Of a stretch of 35,990 nt of DNA, positions 1 to 12,200 are shown one piece after another (within the stretch, counting starts at the first letter, position 1; the number at the start of each line of letters is the position of its first letter). The stretch lies in NCBI RefSeq assembly GCF_000006405.1, contig NW_003203396.1, positions 19,759 to 55,748 on the forward strand, written 5' to 3'. The stretch is from Perkinsus marinus ATCC 50983. Lineage: Eukaryota; Perkinsozoa; Perkinsida; Perkinsidae. The position numbers and the translations under genes were made by a program. The notes beneath the pieces were generated by a model that was given only the letters and a program-made list of their open reading frames with translations, made no database searches and was not told the DNA's origin.

Positions 1-2
1 GT

Positions 3-788
3 GGTACGATCGCTATTTGCGGTCCTCCTGTGACAGTGGCGCCGACTGACGCGGTTCCAACTGGCGACGGAACATACGAGCCCGCTTGTGATACGATGTG
101 TCAGAGTCTTAATGATGAGGCTTCGTACTGCAAATGGTGGCTTCCTCGTCCAACTTGCCTCGGCGGTGATCAACCTTGTGGTGATCAGACGGTGTGCACC
201 TCCCAGACGTGGCCACCCGCGCCCACGCCTCCCCTACCAGCCGGTGCCCACTCCCACGAGTCTGCCTCCTGCAACACCTATTGCGTTGGCCTCAATGGCC
301 CGTCTTCGTTCTGTAAGTGGTGGAAGAACGAACCCACATGTCAGGGCGGCGATCAACCTTGTGGCCCATCCGATTGCCCTACCGGTACCCTCGCTCCGAC
401 TGAAGGTCCTCCGGACTCCCATGCTGGTCCGAGTCCTAACTGCGATGCTTACTGCGCCGCCGCCAACCCCGGGCTTTCCGGTGATCGCGTGTCCTATTGC
501 AAATGGTGGCTCTATGTACCTGTCTGCTACGTTGGTGATCAGCCCTGCGGTCCAAGCGTCTGCAACAATTATGGGGAGACTACAACCCCGTCAACTGTTA
601 CTACTGCAGCGACATCGTCTATGATGTCGACTAGCCAGGCCACCACTCCTGCTGCCCCTACGACGCAGGTGGCCACCACTATGGTTACGACTACACAAGT
701 GGTCACTACCGTGGGGCCGACTACTCAAGCGGTCACTACTGTATCTCCGACAACTCAAGTGGTTGCCACTACCCAAACGCCACCCTAG
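3..788 (+). CDS. Cys-rich repeat protein with Thr-rich tail, 3' part only
   Basis: The reading frame is open from base 3 to a TAG at 786-788, so the 5' part lies outside the window. Three repeats of about 40-60 residues are visible. Each has six cysteines in the order C-x3-C-x8 to x15-C-K-W-W-x5-C-x6-C-x4 or x5-C, with invariant CKWW and GDQPCG cores. The residues before the first complete repeat (ICGPPVT) look like the end of a fourth. Repeats are joined by Pro/Thr linkers, and the last 70 residues are almost all Thr, Ser, Val and Gln, like a mucin-type O-glycosylated stalk. The pattern suggests an extracellular or surface protein with small disulfide-bonded modules, perhaps carbohydrate binding because of the paired tryptophans; that function is inference. 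I do not recognise a named family. Signal peptide and start are not in view. Confidence 0.8.
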   Translation, partial: GTIAICGPPVTVAPTDAVPTGDGTYEPACDTMCQSLNDEASYCKWWLPRPTCLGGDQPCGDQTVCTSQTWPPAPTPPLPAGAHSHESASCNTYCVGLNGPSSFCKWWKNEPTCQGGDQPCGPSDCPTGTLAPTEGPPDSHAGPSPNCDAYCAAANPGLSGDRVSYCKWWLYVPVCYVGDQPCGPSVCNNYGETTTPSTVTTAATSSMMSTSQATTPAAPTTQVATTMVTTTQVVTTVGPTTQAVTTVSPTTQVVATTQTPP

Positions 789-1568
789 AGGCTCATCATC
801 AAGCTCGTCTAACGAATGGAGGGCCTTAGTATATCCGTGATGATCTTGCATTATCCATGCCATTCATGTAGTTGCACCGGCATCTACGATTCGACTTATT
901 TTACATTCATTATGTGTCGATGCTCGTGGATCATGCGAGTCGATAGTAGTGAAACGCTATTTCAATCGTTGTTGCTTTGAGTTATGTCACCTCACGTACG
1001 AGTGGGATAGTAGGACGAGTACAACTACCGGCAGTAACTCACCGTTCTTAGCTCTTGGAGACTCGTAAAGCTTCGATCAAAACGAGCAAAGCGGAAGTTC
1101 AAACCTATAGGATATGATCAAATAAGCATTAGATTACAAGGGCACATTCTCGACTCATGAGGACTTGAATAGCAGTTCACTACTATTGCCTGCATGGCGT
1201 GTGAGGTTTGACACGGACTTCCCAGTAAATTTGAGGTTATTGGTAAATGCGGATGTATCGTATTAGATATGTAGTATATGATGGATCACTTGGCTTTGCA
1301 TATGTTCTGCGTACCTAAAGGCCATGAATTCCCCTATACGAATCGTATTGACCATCTGCTTGTTGACTTGATAGTATTGCCTAACCTTATATTCCCTGTG
1401 AATCACAGGCATTTCGTACGAAACGTACAAGTGTTTGAACTTGGGATTTTGCTGGAGCACCATTCGGGCGTGGGAGTACAGGGAGGTCTTATTTCCGGGT
1501 CCCTATTGAGCTATGTGTTGTTACTAACTAACACAATAGCACGAGTGAATGCAAGAGAATTGTTCAGT
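789..1568. other. stretch without a recognised gene
   Basis: Convergent intergenic space between the Cys-rich protein (+) and the 3' end of the RAD17-like gene (-). The only open frame of note, 1278-1583 on the plus strand, has no recognisable domain and runs into the RAD17 terminal exon on the other strand, so I treat it as chance. No repeat or RNA gene seen. Confidence 0.5.
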
Positions 1569-4248
1569 TCATCCGCTGGGTAAATCGACCGCCGCGTCGA
1601 GTAACCGGAGATCCTCCTCGGTAAGGTCATCCCATTCGTTGTCCTCCATAATATTCATCTGGGATTGCGCAGGCGGTGCTTCATCGAAGTTCTGAAGACA
1701 TTCCAATCACCAGTGAGCCTAAGGATGCTGTACGCACCTCAGAGATTGGATCCAGATTGAAGTCGTCGACCGCCGAAGGGCTTTCGATCGGATCATCTTT
1801 GTAGGCTCGCCATGTAGGAGTGCTTGACCCGTCCGCAGCTAAACTGTGTACCTAAGCATGGGTCATTCATTGCTCATGAGCTCATACCGAGCGTGCTGAT
1901 TGGAGAGCTACAATAGGATGTATCGCTAGTGATTGTTAAGATGTGGACGGTTGGGATAATAAGGCCATGAGGTATGATCTGTGCGACTCTCGATTTACGC
2001 GCCAGGAAAATAATAAGATTGAAGTATACAGCATGTTGCCTCACCATGTCCAGGGCCTTGCCAGATAGCCGCGGCCATTCACCACGTGTCGATCGCAAGC
2101 ATAAGTCAGTGAAAGGCACCATCATAGTGGCCGCCAGAGCCGGCGATCGACAAGTACCACTCAAGAGGTAGTTGAGATGCACGAGGAACTGATACGATAC
2201 AACGCCGTTTCAAGAGGTACTCTCGATCACGATATTTCCCACTGATTTCTGTTCCCGATCTTCTGTTTTTCGCTCCGCTCGGAATTGGTGTAATCGACCT
2301 TTCGATGGAGCTACTGGATGGCAGTTACTATCCATAACGGCTCGGCATGCCCAAGACGATAGAAAATACATTCCAACGCTGCTGTCTACACTGTGGGCTG
2401 ATCGCCTGAGACATACGATGATGCAATAACTGCGCCCATGATCTAACAGAGCCACTGAGAAGGACAGGCCCGAGAACGGTGGCCTCACCAGGGCCTGTAT
2501 GCGCTGTTGCGATAAGCATCAACTGATGCAAGCCGCGACATGCACTCCGCGGCATCACCAATGTCACCGTAGAAATCGATGTAATTTTCATGAAGGAGAT
2601 TCACGACCTGAATTTGAAGATAACGTAAAGCGAACGCCGGTGTTCATACCGTATCGCTGTTCTCCCAGTCGGGCATACAGCATAGATCTTCTACGTCAAA
2701 GTAAGGTGGTAACCGATCGAGTTTTGGGACGAGCTTCTCGGACGGCAACTGTGCTGGTGGCCTATCTGGTGCATCGGGATCTATCCGCTTGCAATAGAGG
2801 ACCTGATCGCTCACGGACTGTCTCGTAGCTCTCGAGGAGAGATCGTAAACCACACCCGCAGAGTAGCATCGAAATTCACGTTTTCCCAGAAACGTAAAAG
2901 CGCTACGTTGTCCATCTACGTCCCCTACGCCCATCAGCAAGGCCGTTACTTTGCCCAGAGCATGGAAGTAATCAAACGTGTTATCTTTCGTTCCACCACC
3001 ACCTCCACTTGATGCAGTCACTGAGCCGCCAGCCAGGGCGGCCTCGAGCTGGTTTAGCGCAAATCTCGCGTCGCCTCGCGATTCCGTCGCTAATGTATCG
3101 ATCAAACCTACACTATAGAGTCCCATTCGGAAACTGTCAAGATCATCCCTCACCCGGAGGTGTCTTGGCCGAACTCATGGCCGATATCTTTGCCCGGAGT
3201 ATCTTTCGAATACCCGTAACAGATATGGGCCGGAAAGTGAGCACTCTTAAGCGTTCTGGCGGCACCGTTTGCCCTGCATAGAAGTGCATGACCGGTGGTG
3301 GGCAGATTGCACTTACTCAGCTTGTCTAGTAAACGATAGTTGGTAGTGCTGATGGCAACACGCCCTTTGGCTGAGACCAAACTCTCGAGGACTTCTCTCT
3401 CAGATGCACTTCCTGAGCGATGATGCAGTCCTTCGGAAACCAAAATCGACCGAGGCTGACCAGAATAAGAGGATTGCCGAGTGGACATGAGATCGAGGAC
3501 AGACTCCCGAATGAGCTTCACTGAGAGGGGGAGGGGAGTCCGCAAGAACCGCACCAAAGCGTGGCGTTCCTCATAACCTGAAGGTGTTGGGGTGATTCCA
3601 GAACGTTCTGAAATATCTCCCATCCTACCCCTCACCCATGCTTTACTGCGGTACTCGGTCACAGACAGGCCGAGCTCGTCGCACACTGTATGCAATAGGA
3701 AGCTCTTCCCGCACCCTGGTGGGCCGGATAGGACAACGACCATCCTGCCACCGTTTTGCAAGGCAGCGGTTAATTCGTTTTTCCTTTCCTTCGCCACAAC
3801 GAGGACTGGGGTCGGCTCTGTTACAACAACGACCGCCGTTCGAGGGGCTCTTGTCCGTACTTTGGCGACTCTGAAATGCGAAATGAAGTGAAGGAATTTC
3901 CGAGAATTTTTGGAAGCCTCACCTAGGAGGCTCTCGAGGAGCTCTCGATTTCGCTGTAGTGGATTCTTTAGGACCACCGGGTAGATCCCGAAAAAATTGT
4001 TCCGACCAGAACGGCCCAGATGGGCGCTGTTTGTTGACCCTCCGAGCAGCGCTGTCCTCATCCTCGCTGCTACTGCAGATGTCGACCACCGATTCCTGGC
4101 TAGCCGCTGAACTAGGGCCTGGACTCTGGCGCACGAGCTTGGCGTAGCGGGGAGTCTTGGACACACTCGAGCCACTTCTACCTACTGACACACGAGGCCT
4201 CTTCAGAGCTCCTCTCATGGGCGTCGATGTGGCCCTGCGGCCAACCAT
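1569..4248 (-). CDS. RAD17: RAD17-like checkpoint clamp loader, multi-exon
   Basis: RAD17 replaces RFC1 in the clamp loader that puts the 9-1-1 ring on damaged DNA in the nucleus. Exons (minus): 3923-4248, 3317-3870, 3154-3273, 2950-3107, 2650-2802, 2489-2607, 2417-2454, 2231-2385, an uncertain exon starting at 2188, then 1738-1838 and 1569-1691. All joins except those around the uncertain exon keep frame with GT-AG ends. Visible hallmarks: a Ser/Arg-rich N-terminus, a WSEQFF motif like the family WVDKY, Walker A GPPGCGKS, SILVSEG in the Walker B position, TFRPIS before the helical part, GDARFALNQLEAAL (family GDIRSALNSLQ), FHALGK joined to VLYCKR, and LLHENYIDFYGDI (family LHQNYxDFF). The acidic C-terminus ends DLPSG. 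The Walker B aspartate is not obvious. Family identity is firm; the exon near 1.9-2.19 kb is not settled. Confidence 0.85.
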
Positions 4249-5763
4249 ATATGGCGATGAGATATACTTTAGGACAGCTCAGACCCGACCCGACCACTAG
4301 AAAACTCAATAGGGGAGATCGGATATCAAAAACACATGCATTGAAATGAGAGGAATTGCTAGTTATTAAGGACTGTTTCAATTGAAATGAAGGAGACATC
4401 AAACAGAGGTTTATACGGGCAAATTTCCCGCTCTCCTGGATCAACTATTGCCAGAGCAGCTCGACCCTGCTCCCACCCCAATGGGAGCTATCGTGCCGCC
4501 TTGGCTTCCTCTCGTCACTCACGACAAATGTCCCCGAGAGGCACTCTACCGGCTCTCGTTACTTACGAGGTTTCTCCAGAGTCGTAGGAACTGCACTGTG
4601 CGTTCTAATAATAGTGTTACGACCGGACATCGTGTTACGCCCCATCCCAAAATGCTATCCCAAACTAGTCAGCTGCCGCTCATAATCAGCACTAAATCCT
4701 TCTGAGTCTCTTCCTCCAGGGATGTCTGCTATCGACTCTCTCCTCGTCATTCTACTATGTCTCCAGAGAGACACAGCCTCTCGACACAAAGCCGTCGATA
4801 TCGCTAGTGCTTCGGCCTCCAACACCGTACATACCGGCCTGAGGTTTACTATCGTCTATGGCTAACGACGACGATACGTGTGATTTCTGATTCCTCGGAT
4901 CGGGATGGGATGGGACCGGACTAAGGACCGCATATTAGTCCATCCATCGGACTGATGCGAAGCATGAGGCAACACGAGAATCTGATGATTCTCGCCTCGA
5001 ACACGAGCCGGGAAGAGCGCCATTGATGATGAGAAACCGCCAGAAGATTACTCGATGCCGTGTTGAATGGAATGCTATGCATGCTGAACCTCATCGACGA
5101 CGGATGGCCTTCCCATCTGACTGGATTTTTCAACCCGACTAATCGGACAGGATCGCGCCACAGAGTCCAGTGCCCACTCACCAATTACGATTTAGTGTTA
5201 GCCTATCTGGCTGATGCCCTCCAGCTGGAGTCAGTTGAGTTTCCTTACATGCGACTCGGGGTAGTTGGTGGCAAAGATAAACCCGCTGAAAATCTTGCAG
5301 TGTAATCAACACATGTAATAAATCATGTATATATCCCCATACTGCTAGGAAGGTCGATAGGAGTTCCGCAATACACAGTTGTTGTTAGTCGATACACGCA
5401 TCACATGGTGGATCTTCTGGTGGAAGTGACTTACAATACCGTCACTGAAGCAACTCGTCAACTTCAAAGCCGTTACTCATCAATAGTAAACTCGTTCACA
5501 GTGTATTCCTCCGCTTACCACGTTGATAGGGGGCTTACACCTTACGCCCTTCGGTGAAAGGATGCCATGACCGCCAAGCTGATTGCACACAGCCGGAGGT
5601 AAAGGACTCCTGCTGAGCATGGAACAGTAGTGGTAGAAAGACAAAAACCACGACTGGACCGGACAGTTATTAACAAGTTAACGCGAAACTACTGAGAATG
5701 ACAAAAATAGTGATGATGAATCAAATGTGACGAAGATGAGATGAACTGGATAGCAGCGATACG
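4249..5763. other. 1.5-kb stretch, no supported gene
   Basis: Upstream of RAD17 and downstream of the P4-ATPase, both on the minus strand. A possible start exon lies on the minus strand at 4567-4630: an ATG followed by 21 codons and a consensus GTAAGT donor. I found no in-frame acceptor that gives a credible continuation. Other open frames (for example 5060-5305 plus) lack any domain. Confidence 0.4.
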
Positions 5764-8700
5764 TTATTCCAATGGATCCGTGCTCGAATTCGAGGCCGCC
5801 GTCGACTTTCCTTGATCGGCCTGTTCTTGCAGTTCCAAATCATTTTTGATAGCCACAAAGCGCCCCAAGCGTGAATCGACAGCGAAAATAAGAGACAACC
5901 CAGCGAGAGAAAGTGATAAAAGCAACGCTGCGATTCCCATCGGTGACCACAGATACAGTCTACCGGCAGAGGCGAAAACCGATTGGTCCAGAGCAAGCCA
6001 CACAAGTAGAAAGAGTCCGGTACCAAAAGCATAGAGGCCATGACTAGCCGGGGAGGTTGACCAGATGTAAATTGCCGAGTTGAAGAAAATAACGGAAGTC
6101 GCAGTGGCTAGCAGACCGAGGCTCTCTGTGGAGATTTCAGCGTATCCCTTGACAGAGTATATACCGACCAAAGAATTGGCGAAAGTAGCAAATGGTATCA
6201 ACGAGCCCAGGAAGAAGCTGAATGCACACCATAGTCCTCTTAGCGTCCACACGATGAGATGCCAAGGGCCGAAGCGGGCCTCCCAGGGCCCCACGGCTCG
6301 AATGAACCCCTGGTGGTCGAACACTGCATAAGCTATCACTGGCAAGACCGTGAAAAAGGTGTTATAAAATTGTTTCAAGACCACCTGGTAGACGCTGGTC
6401 GCAGAGAACGCACAAGCAATACCGTACACAAATGGTAACAGTGAAAAACCAGCGTTTTTGAATATCGAATAATATACAACAAACGCGTTCTTCCTCAAGA
6501 GCTCAGGACCATGAAAAAGGAGTAAATGCTGTAGATGATGGAATCGTGTGATAACGAAGTCACTGGCGCGAACAGCTTGAGCTCCTTCATAACCAGCCAC
6601 CGCAACGCCAACCTCCGCGGCTTGGATCATACCAACGTCGTTAGCACCATCACCAATAGCAAGGACCGCCCCACCTTGCGAGCTGCTACGGACCGTCTCC
6701 TCTCCACGCGAGGCCAGACCAGAGCAATAGGCCCGAGCAGTGGTCACAAGCTCAGTCTTCTGAGCTGGGGTCACTCGGCATGCCATCACGAAGGCTATCG
6801 GCGCCTCGAATAGCAACGCCCGAAGTTGCCGACTCCGGAGTATAACAGACAAGGAATCCCCAGTTAAAATGACGCTACTCTGTGACTGAGTCGTGACCAT
6901 AGGGCGAGTGAACTGCAACATCTCACTGAGCTCGACGGCATCTGTCGTATCAAGGAGATAGCTTTGTCCATCGGGTGGGAACAACCCGGCACTATGGCCA
7001 ATATTAACAGCAGTCTCGACTTTGTCACCAGTGAGCATCCACACCTTCATGCCGTGCTCTCGCAGGGCTTCCAAGGTCTCGGGAACCCTGGGCTGGAGCA
7101 TGTCTTCAACGCCAGAACAGCCGACCAGGTCCAGACCGGATTCCAATGCTTCCATGGCATCTCTCAAGCGCTCGGGTGAACCATTCAAGTTGGCCTCGTA
7201 CACCTCTGTGAGGAGTTCTCGCAGTTCTATAGGGTCGAATTTTTTCCAGCCAAAGACAAGAGTGCGAAGACCGACTTCAGAGTACTTGTCAACAGCCTGC
7301 ATCAGCTCAGGGTTCACACCATCACTCGCAGCGGCTATCATAGCAGAGTCAGCGCCTTTGCATAGCAACATAGTTTCCCCTTGGAACTCAACAACGACGC
7401 TCATCCGCTTCCTGTCGCTGTCGAACGGCAACGTCAACAAGACGTTCACGCTCACCTCGCCAACCACAGAGCCAAGCATACGAGCGGCCCACGGATGGTC
7501 AACTTTGAGGCGAACCTCATTCGAGCCGCGCCTACCGTAGAATACAAGGCCAAGAATGGCAGCACCGGCCACTAAAGCGAGCTCGTCAGGGGAGCTCGCG
7601 TCGAGGATGAGGTCGGCGCAGTACTCCTGAGCTCGAGCAATGACCGAATGACAAACCGCCATCGCCAGGAGGAGCAGTCGAGCTTCTGTCGTATCGAAGC
7701 CCCATTCCGCTCGCAGTTCCTCAACAGGGAAATCAGTCGCAACATGGTTTTGTAAACACCTCGGCACTGACTCGTGCATACTGTGGGACCAGAAGTCAGA
7801 GAAACCAGTAGGACGACCTCGTCGTGGACTGTCGGGGGGCTCGGCCGAGGCGTTATCTAGTACGCGAGTAGAGGGACTCAGTGGTAACCCTGGTCGGACG
7901 ATACATAGAGACTTGAGCAACATGACATTCTCAGTCAAAGTACCGGTCTTGTCGGTGAAAACGTGACGGACGGAGCCGAGCTCTTCCATGATTGTACAGG
8001 TGTTAGTCTTACAGCCGGGCATTTCAGGATCGCGGTCCACGACCAACAAGGACTGAACCACCTTCACGACCTCGAGCGTAGCAAGAATGCTTATGGGAAC
8101 GAATTGGGTAAGCTGTAGTAACTGCGCACCGAAAACCTTAAGAACGTCAAACACATCCGCCTTGGACAAGTAAAAATGGCGGTCCATGAAGGCGAGGGAA
8201 AGCGATAGATGCAGAACAGCAGTGAGCGAGCACAGAGCGAACTGTATGGCAAAAAGACAAATAATGTGTTTGTTGTAACACAGCATGAGCTTGGACAGTT
8301 TATACCGCGGCTTCAGCTTCATAGCATTCTTAAGAATCCGCGTTTCATGACCGGTATAAACTACAACAGCCCAAAGGCGCGATGTCGTCTCAACAGTGCT
8401 GCCTCGGAAAATGACTTGATCGACCGATAGAGGTAGAAGACCATCCGAACACCCCTCTATCTCGATCACACCATGGAAAGAGTGAAGACTCTCACATGAG
8501 GTTTCATATCGGACTCTCAGTCTCGTTCGACAAATGCCGAACTGCGAGTTGAGATTCCCCGCGTCTCCATCAGAAGCAATGAGCCTGTTAGTCTGAGCCA
8601 ATGCCGACTTCGGTTTCAAAGAGGTTTCACCATCGAGATGCTCCGTGCCAACAAACACTTGTCCTTCTTCATTGTCATCAGCGCTCGCTAGTATCACCAC

Positions 8701-9189
8701 ATCAGCAGGGACGCGATCTCCTCGTTCAAGTCGAATGACATCGCCGACCCTCAGAGCTTCCCACTGGACCACAGTGCAGACATCCCCATCGGGGACCACT
8801 AACGCCACGTCCCTCTTGTTCTCCTCAGAGTCGGCCTTATGACGGTTGTAGTCTTCTAAGCCGTCCTTGATAGCAGTAACAGCGAGAACAAAGCCCAGGG
8901 GTAGGAGGATATACGGACGACCATCCGAGTCCGATATCCACGGCAGCATCTGAAGCCCTGCCATGCAGAGGAAGTACAAGTTGGCGAAGACATGAAATTG
9001 ATGCCACAAATTCAGTGGTAGAAAAGTCAAAACCGAGTACTTGGCAGTCTTCACTCTGTTTGGACGTAGGAACGCCCGCAGTCTTCCTCGCCGATCGCAG
9101 GGAATAAACGGTCGATTCGGTGTTGCCGTCTGCGGGAAGCATACCGCCATTGTAGCAGTGTCGGCCTCCACGAAGGCGTTACCCTCCAT
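5764..9189 (-). CDS. P4-type ATPase, phospholipid flippase
   Basis: Uninterrupted frame of 1141 codons, within the usual 1100-1300 for P4-ATPases. The frame is open a little further up, but a TGA precedes and the first ATG is at 9189. P4-ATPases move phospholipids from the outer to the cytosolic leaflet of plasma and Golgi/endosomal membranes. Numbering from a TTG seven codons upstream, visible motifs are: the first membrane segment with FANLYFL near residue 75; HLDGETSLK (actuator domain DGET) near 191; PISI followed by TLEVVK near 372; the phosphorylation site DKTGTLTEN at Asp 420; SSPDELALV (nucleotide domain); MLTGDKVETA; and GDGANDVGMIQAA. About six hydrophobic segments follow. PISx in segment 4 is typical of P4 rather than ion pumps. 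No introns, unlike most neighbours. Flippases usually need a CDC50 partner; none is in the window. Confidence 0.95.
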   Translation of the reverse strand: MEGNAFVEADTATMAVCFPQTATPNRPFIPCDRRGRLRAFLRPNRVKTAKYSVLTFLPLNLWHQFHVFANLYFLCMAGLQMLPWISDSDGRPYILLPLGFVLAVTAIKDGLEDYNRHKADSEENKRDVALVVPDGDVCTVVQWEALRVGDVIRLERGDRVPADVVILASADDNEEGQVFVGTEHLDGETSLKPKSALAQTNRLIASDGDAGNLNSQFGICRTRLRVRYETSCESLHSFHGVIEIEGCSDGLLPLSVDQVIFRGSTVETTSRLWAVVVYTGHETRILKNAMKLKPRYKLSKLMLCYNKHIICLFAIQFALCSLTAVLHLSLSLAFMDRHFYLSKADVFDVLKVFGAQLLQLTQFVPISILATLEVVKVVQSLLVVDRDPEMPGCKTNTCTIMEELGSVRHVFTDKTGTLTENVMLLKSLCIVRPGLPLSPSTRVLDNASAEPPDSPRRGRPTGFSDFWSHSMHESVPRCLQNHVATDFPVEELRAEWGFDTTEARLLLLAMAVCHSVIARAQEYCADLILDASSPDELALVAGAAILGLVFYGRRGSNEVRLKVDHPWAARMLGSVVGEVSVNVLLTLPFDSDRKRMSVVVEFQGETMLLCKGADSAMIAAASDGVNPELMQAVDKYSEVGLRTLVFGWKKFDPIELRELLTEVYEANLNGSPERLRDAMEALESGLDLVGCSGVEDMLQPRVPETLEALREHGMKVWMLTGDKVETAVNIGHSAGLFPPDGQSYLLDTTDAVELSEMLQFTRPMVTTQSQSSVILTGDSLSVILRSRQLRALLFEAPIAFVMACRVTPAQKTELVTTARAYCSGLASRGEETVRSSSQGGAVLAIGDGANDVGMIQAAEVGVAVAGYEGAQAVRASDFVITRFHHLQHLLLFHGPELLRKNAFVVYYSIFKNAGFSLLPFVYGIACAFSATSVYQVVLKQFYNTFFTVLPVIAYAVFDHQGFIRAVGPWEARFGPWHLIVWTLRGLWCAFSFFLGSLIPFATFANSLVGIYSVKGYAEISTESLGLLATATSVIFFNSAIYIWSTSPASHGLYAFGTGLFLLVWLALDQSVFASAGRLYLWSPMGIAALLLSLSLAGLSLIFAVDSRLGRFVAIKNDLELQEQADQGKSTAASNSSTDPLE

Positions 9190-9297
9190 GCAAAGGACCG
9201 AACTCTGCAATGACTGAGTTCACATTCCACTCCAACTCGACTGAACAGATGTAAGAAACACTTTTCAAATTACAATGCTATAGTGAGAAGAGCAGAA

Positions 9298-12200
9298 TCA
9301 AGGCAGTCTGTGTAATAATATTTGTTCATCAGAGGCCCCAGCAGTGATAGCCACAGTTCCATGGGCATCAGCGGCAGCAACCAGCTTAGGGCCGATCTTG
9401 CTGAAGGCAGCTTGGACGGACGACTTCATACCACCCTTATGCATGACGTATCCGGCGTCGAACGAGCCTCCGTCCTTCCCTGGTGGGAGGACTCCAACGG
9501 CACTGCCGTGTGTGACCGCCACAATTCCATCTTGATTGGGACCGTACTGGAGTAGACTGTAGATAGCAGGGCTTCGCTCATTACCGCCAGTGTAGAGCAT
9601 AACCGTCTTATTCTTACCACCAGCTCGAGTATCAACATTCACAACTCGTCCATCACAAGTACCAAGCTGCAGCTCGTGAGTAGTGGACAACCCAGAGATG
9701 GAGGTATACTCCCGGCCAGGCCCGGCATCCCACTTCTGGACCACCAACTCTGGACTTCGACAATCGATCATGGCAGCACCACCAGAACCGTCCGCAGTCT
9801 CTCGCCCACATATGAGCATAATAGAGCCAGAGGGCGTCAACGCCTTCACATCGTTCCCTCGAATGTAAGGCGTGTTGAAGGATAGGATCGGCTTGCCAGG
9901 CCGTCGGGTGGACCATATCGCCATGCACCCCATCTTGCTGATAGCTGCAAGCACTTCGCCGTTTTCCGACCAGGATGCGAGCCGAAGAGAATCGCGCAAG
10001 GCAAGACGCTGTGGCATCTCGTAGATGCATAGCTCCTGAGCAGGCTCGTCCAAGGCCGGGCACCCGAAGGAGTACACCCTAACGTTGTTACTAGCTGCGG
10101 ACGCGAAAACACCAGCTGTAGGGTGCGCTGTGAGGGAGCTGCTTACCGACGCTCGACCAGAGGCAGGCGCGTTATTATAGCGCTCGAACACACGCGTGCC
10201 GTGGTCGCCGTTCGCCCAACTGATACCCAACGAGAGTAACATAACGTCGCTAGCATAAAGTCGGCAGTCGGGCTGGAGGGATAAACCACAGCCCAGAGAC
10301 TTAGTCGGTGAGGACTCGGCAGCCCCTGTGCTCAGGGGAGTTCTTTCACTTGGGACTATCTTGGTACCAGCTGGCAGATTGGTGTTGGAGTTCAGCACTG
10401 ATCGTTCGAGGTCCATGCGCCAGTGCAAGTCGGCCCGGAAGTATTCCTCAGGGGACATACCATCACAACAACCAACAGAGGACCGTATAAGTTGGGGTAG
10501 ATCGATAACCTTCACAAAGCCGACCTCGTGACCAGCCGACACTGCTAGTCGCAGTGAGGCCCCAGGAGATCGGTCCAAGCACAGCCCTGTGACCGAATGC
10601 CATCCGACCTGACTCGCGATGCCCGTCAAAGCTAGTGACTTCGGCAAGTGCTCGCTCTCTTGCTCGGGAGCTCTGCGATACACTGGATTGGTACTCTGTA
10701 GCAGCCTGAGACGCCTCGGTGCTCCCAAGATGGTCTCTAAGGGATGCTCGCTGTTGGGCGCATCGGCCTGGCCGGCCTGCACAGCATCTGGCTCCATCAT
10801 AGCGCCGTAGATATGCGATTTCAAGTGCCATCTGACCAACAGTTGATACTGCCGTTCGTAGACGGTCAACTTATTAAAGCTCTTCGGTGGGTTCAGAACT
10901 CGTTCCAAAACGAGTGAGCAAACCACAAGGCACCGCAGCCGCATAGCGCGAGGAGTTGTTGATTCGGCGAGGCAAGTAAGGGGCGGCGCCTCAGCCTCCA
11001 CGGCCACCTGTGGTGAACACCCCGGCTGCAGTAGCTCAAACAAGACGCCAGTGTAATGCTCAGCAAGGCTCAGGCGAGCGTTATCGGCCTCCTTTTTCCC
11101 ATCAACACCGTCAGCAGCAGCTGCCTCGTGCTCCAGCAGGAGCCTTTCGAATTCACTCAAGACCACCGCCGCGGCAGCTTCCTGGATCTCAGGTATGCTG
11201 GTAGACCAGTCCCCAATGCCAGCCAAGACCATCGACGTGAGCTCTGCTGCCCAGCTGGGCAAGAGCGTGCCTTCTCGCGAGGTCTGGATCAGTCTCGATA
11301 GTATCGACCACAGTTCTGGTGCTGGAGGCATGGGGTTGAGTCTTGGGTCCAGCAGGGCACCTCGGACACGGCGTATCCAGTAGCTCTGGAGATCGCTCCC
11401 CAAAGGCGGGGGCAAGGCCTTACCCGGTATGCAGGACGGCATCTCCGAGACCCTCCGAGGGGTGAGGTTGTCATCAAACATAATAGAAGCTCTACGGGCC
11501 CAGTGAATGGCGCTAGTAAGAGGAGATTCCTCGACCACAGGTGGCAACAGCGCGACCAAGCCTCGGCCTAGCAGGCGAGTGGCTATAACAGTCGTTGGAG
11601 TATCTTCCACAACAAACTCTGCAGCCACAGCTCCAAAGGCAGGTACCGCACTACGAAGATATTCAAAGATATCCTTCGTAGAACACGTACTGAGGTAGGC
11701 CGGTGTGGGCAGGACGCCCAACTCCGATTCACGTTCTACCATACCGGAAGCAGTGACCGAAAGGTCTTTAGACGCCACAGATGCCAAGCTTCTAGCGAGC
11801 TCACTATAGTCATGCAAAGACCAGAGCCTCCAGAGCTCCACCCAATCATCGAAGTGCTTCCCAGCGAATACCCCATTCAAGTTGTCCTCGACCATCACAC
11901 CGTCATCGTTGGCGCTGCTTCTACAGAACAGAATGGCCAACTGGACATCCTCAAGGTACCGTATGGCCACATTGGCAGCCGACCGGACATCACCAATAAG
12001 CAGGAAAATGGCTGCTGCCATTGAATGCCGTTTTTGCCGGATCAACTCGAAGGCGTTCTTAGACCCGATACGCTTATTTTCGGGTACAGTGAAGTCCATG
12101 GCCAGGAACTTGGCAATATTTAGGGTCCTAGGGTTGCTAGTGAGCTGCCCATGTTGCTTGTACAGGGACGCCAGGACGTTTTGCCGGCCCAGTAAGGCCA

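Noticed and set aside
1278..1583. 101-codon plus-strand frame
   Set aside because: No domain, overlaps the opposite-strand terminal exon of RAD17, composition not protein-like.
4387..4705. Two overlapping plus-strand frames upstream of RAD17
   Set aside because: Different frames over the same bases, neither with recognisable features; the opposite strand has a better start-plus-donor signal.
5764..6041. Second gene on the minus strand within the 3' part of the P4-ATPase
   Set aside because: Shadow frame of the flippase C-terminal membrane segments.
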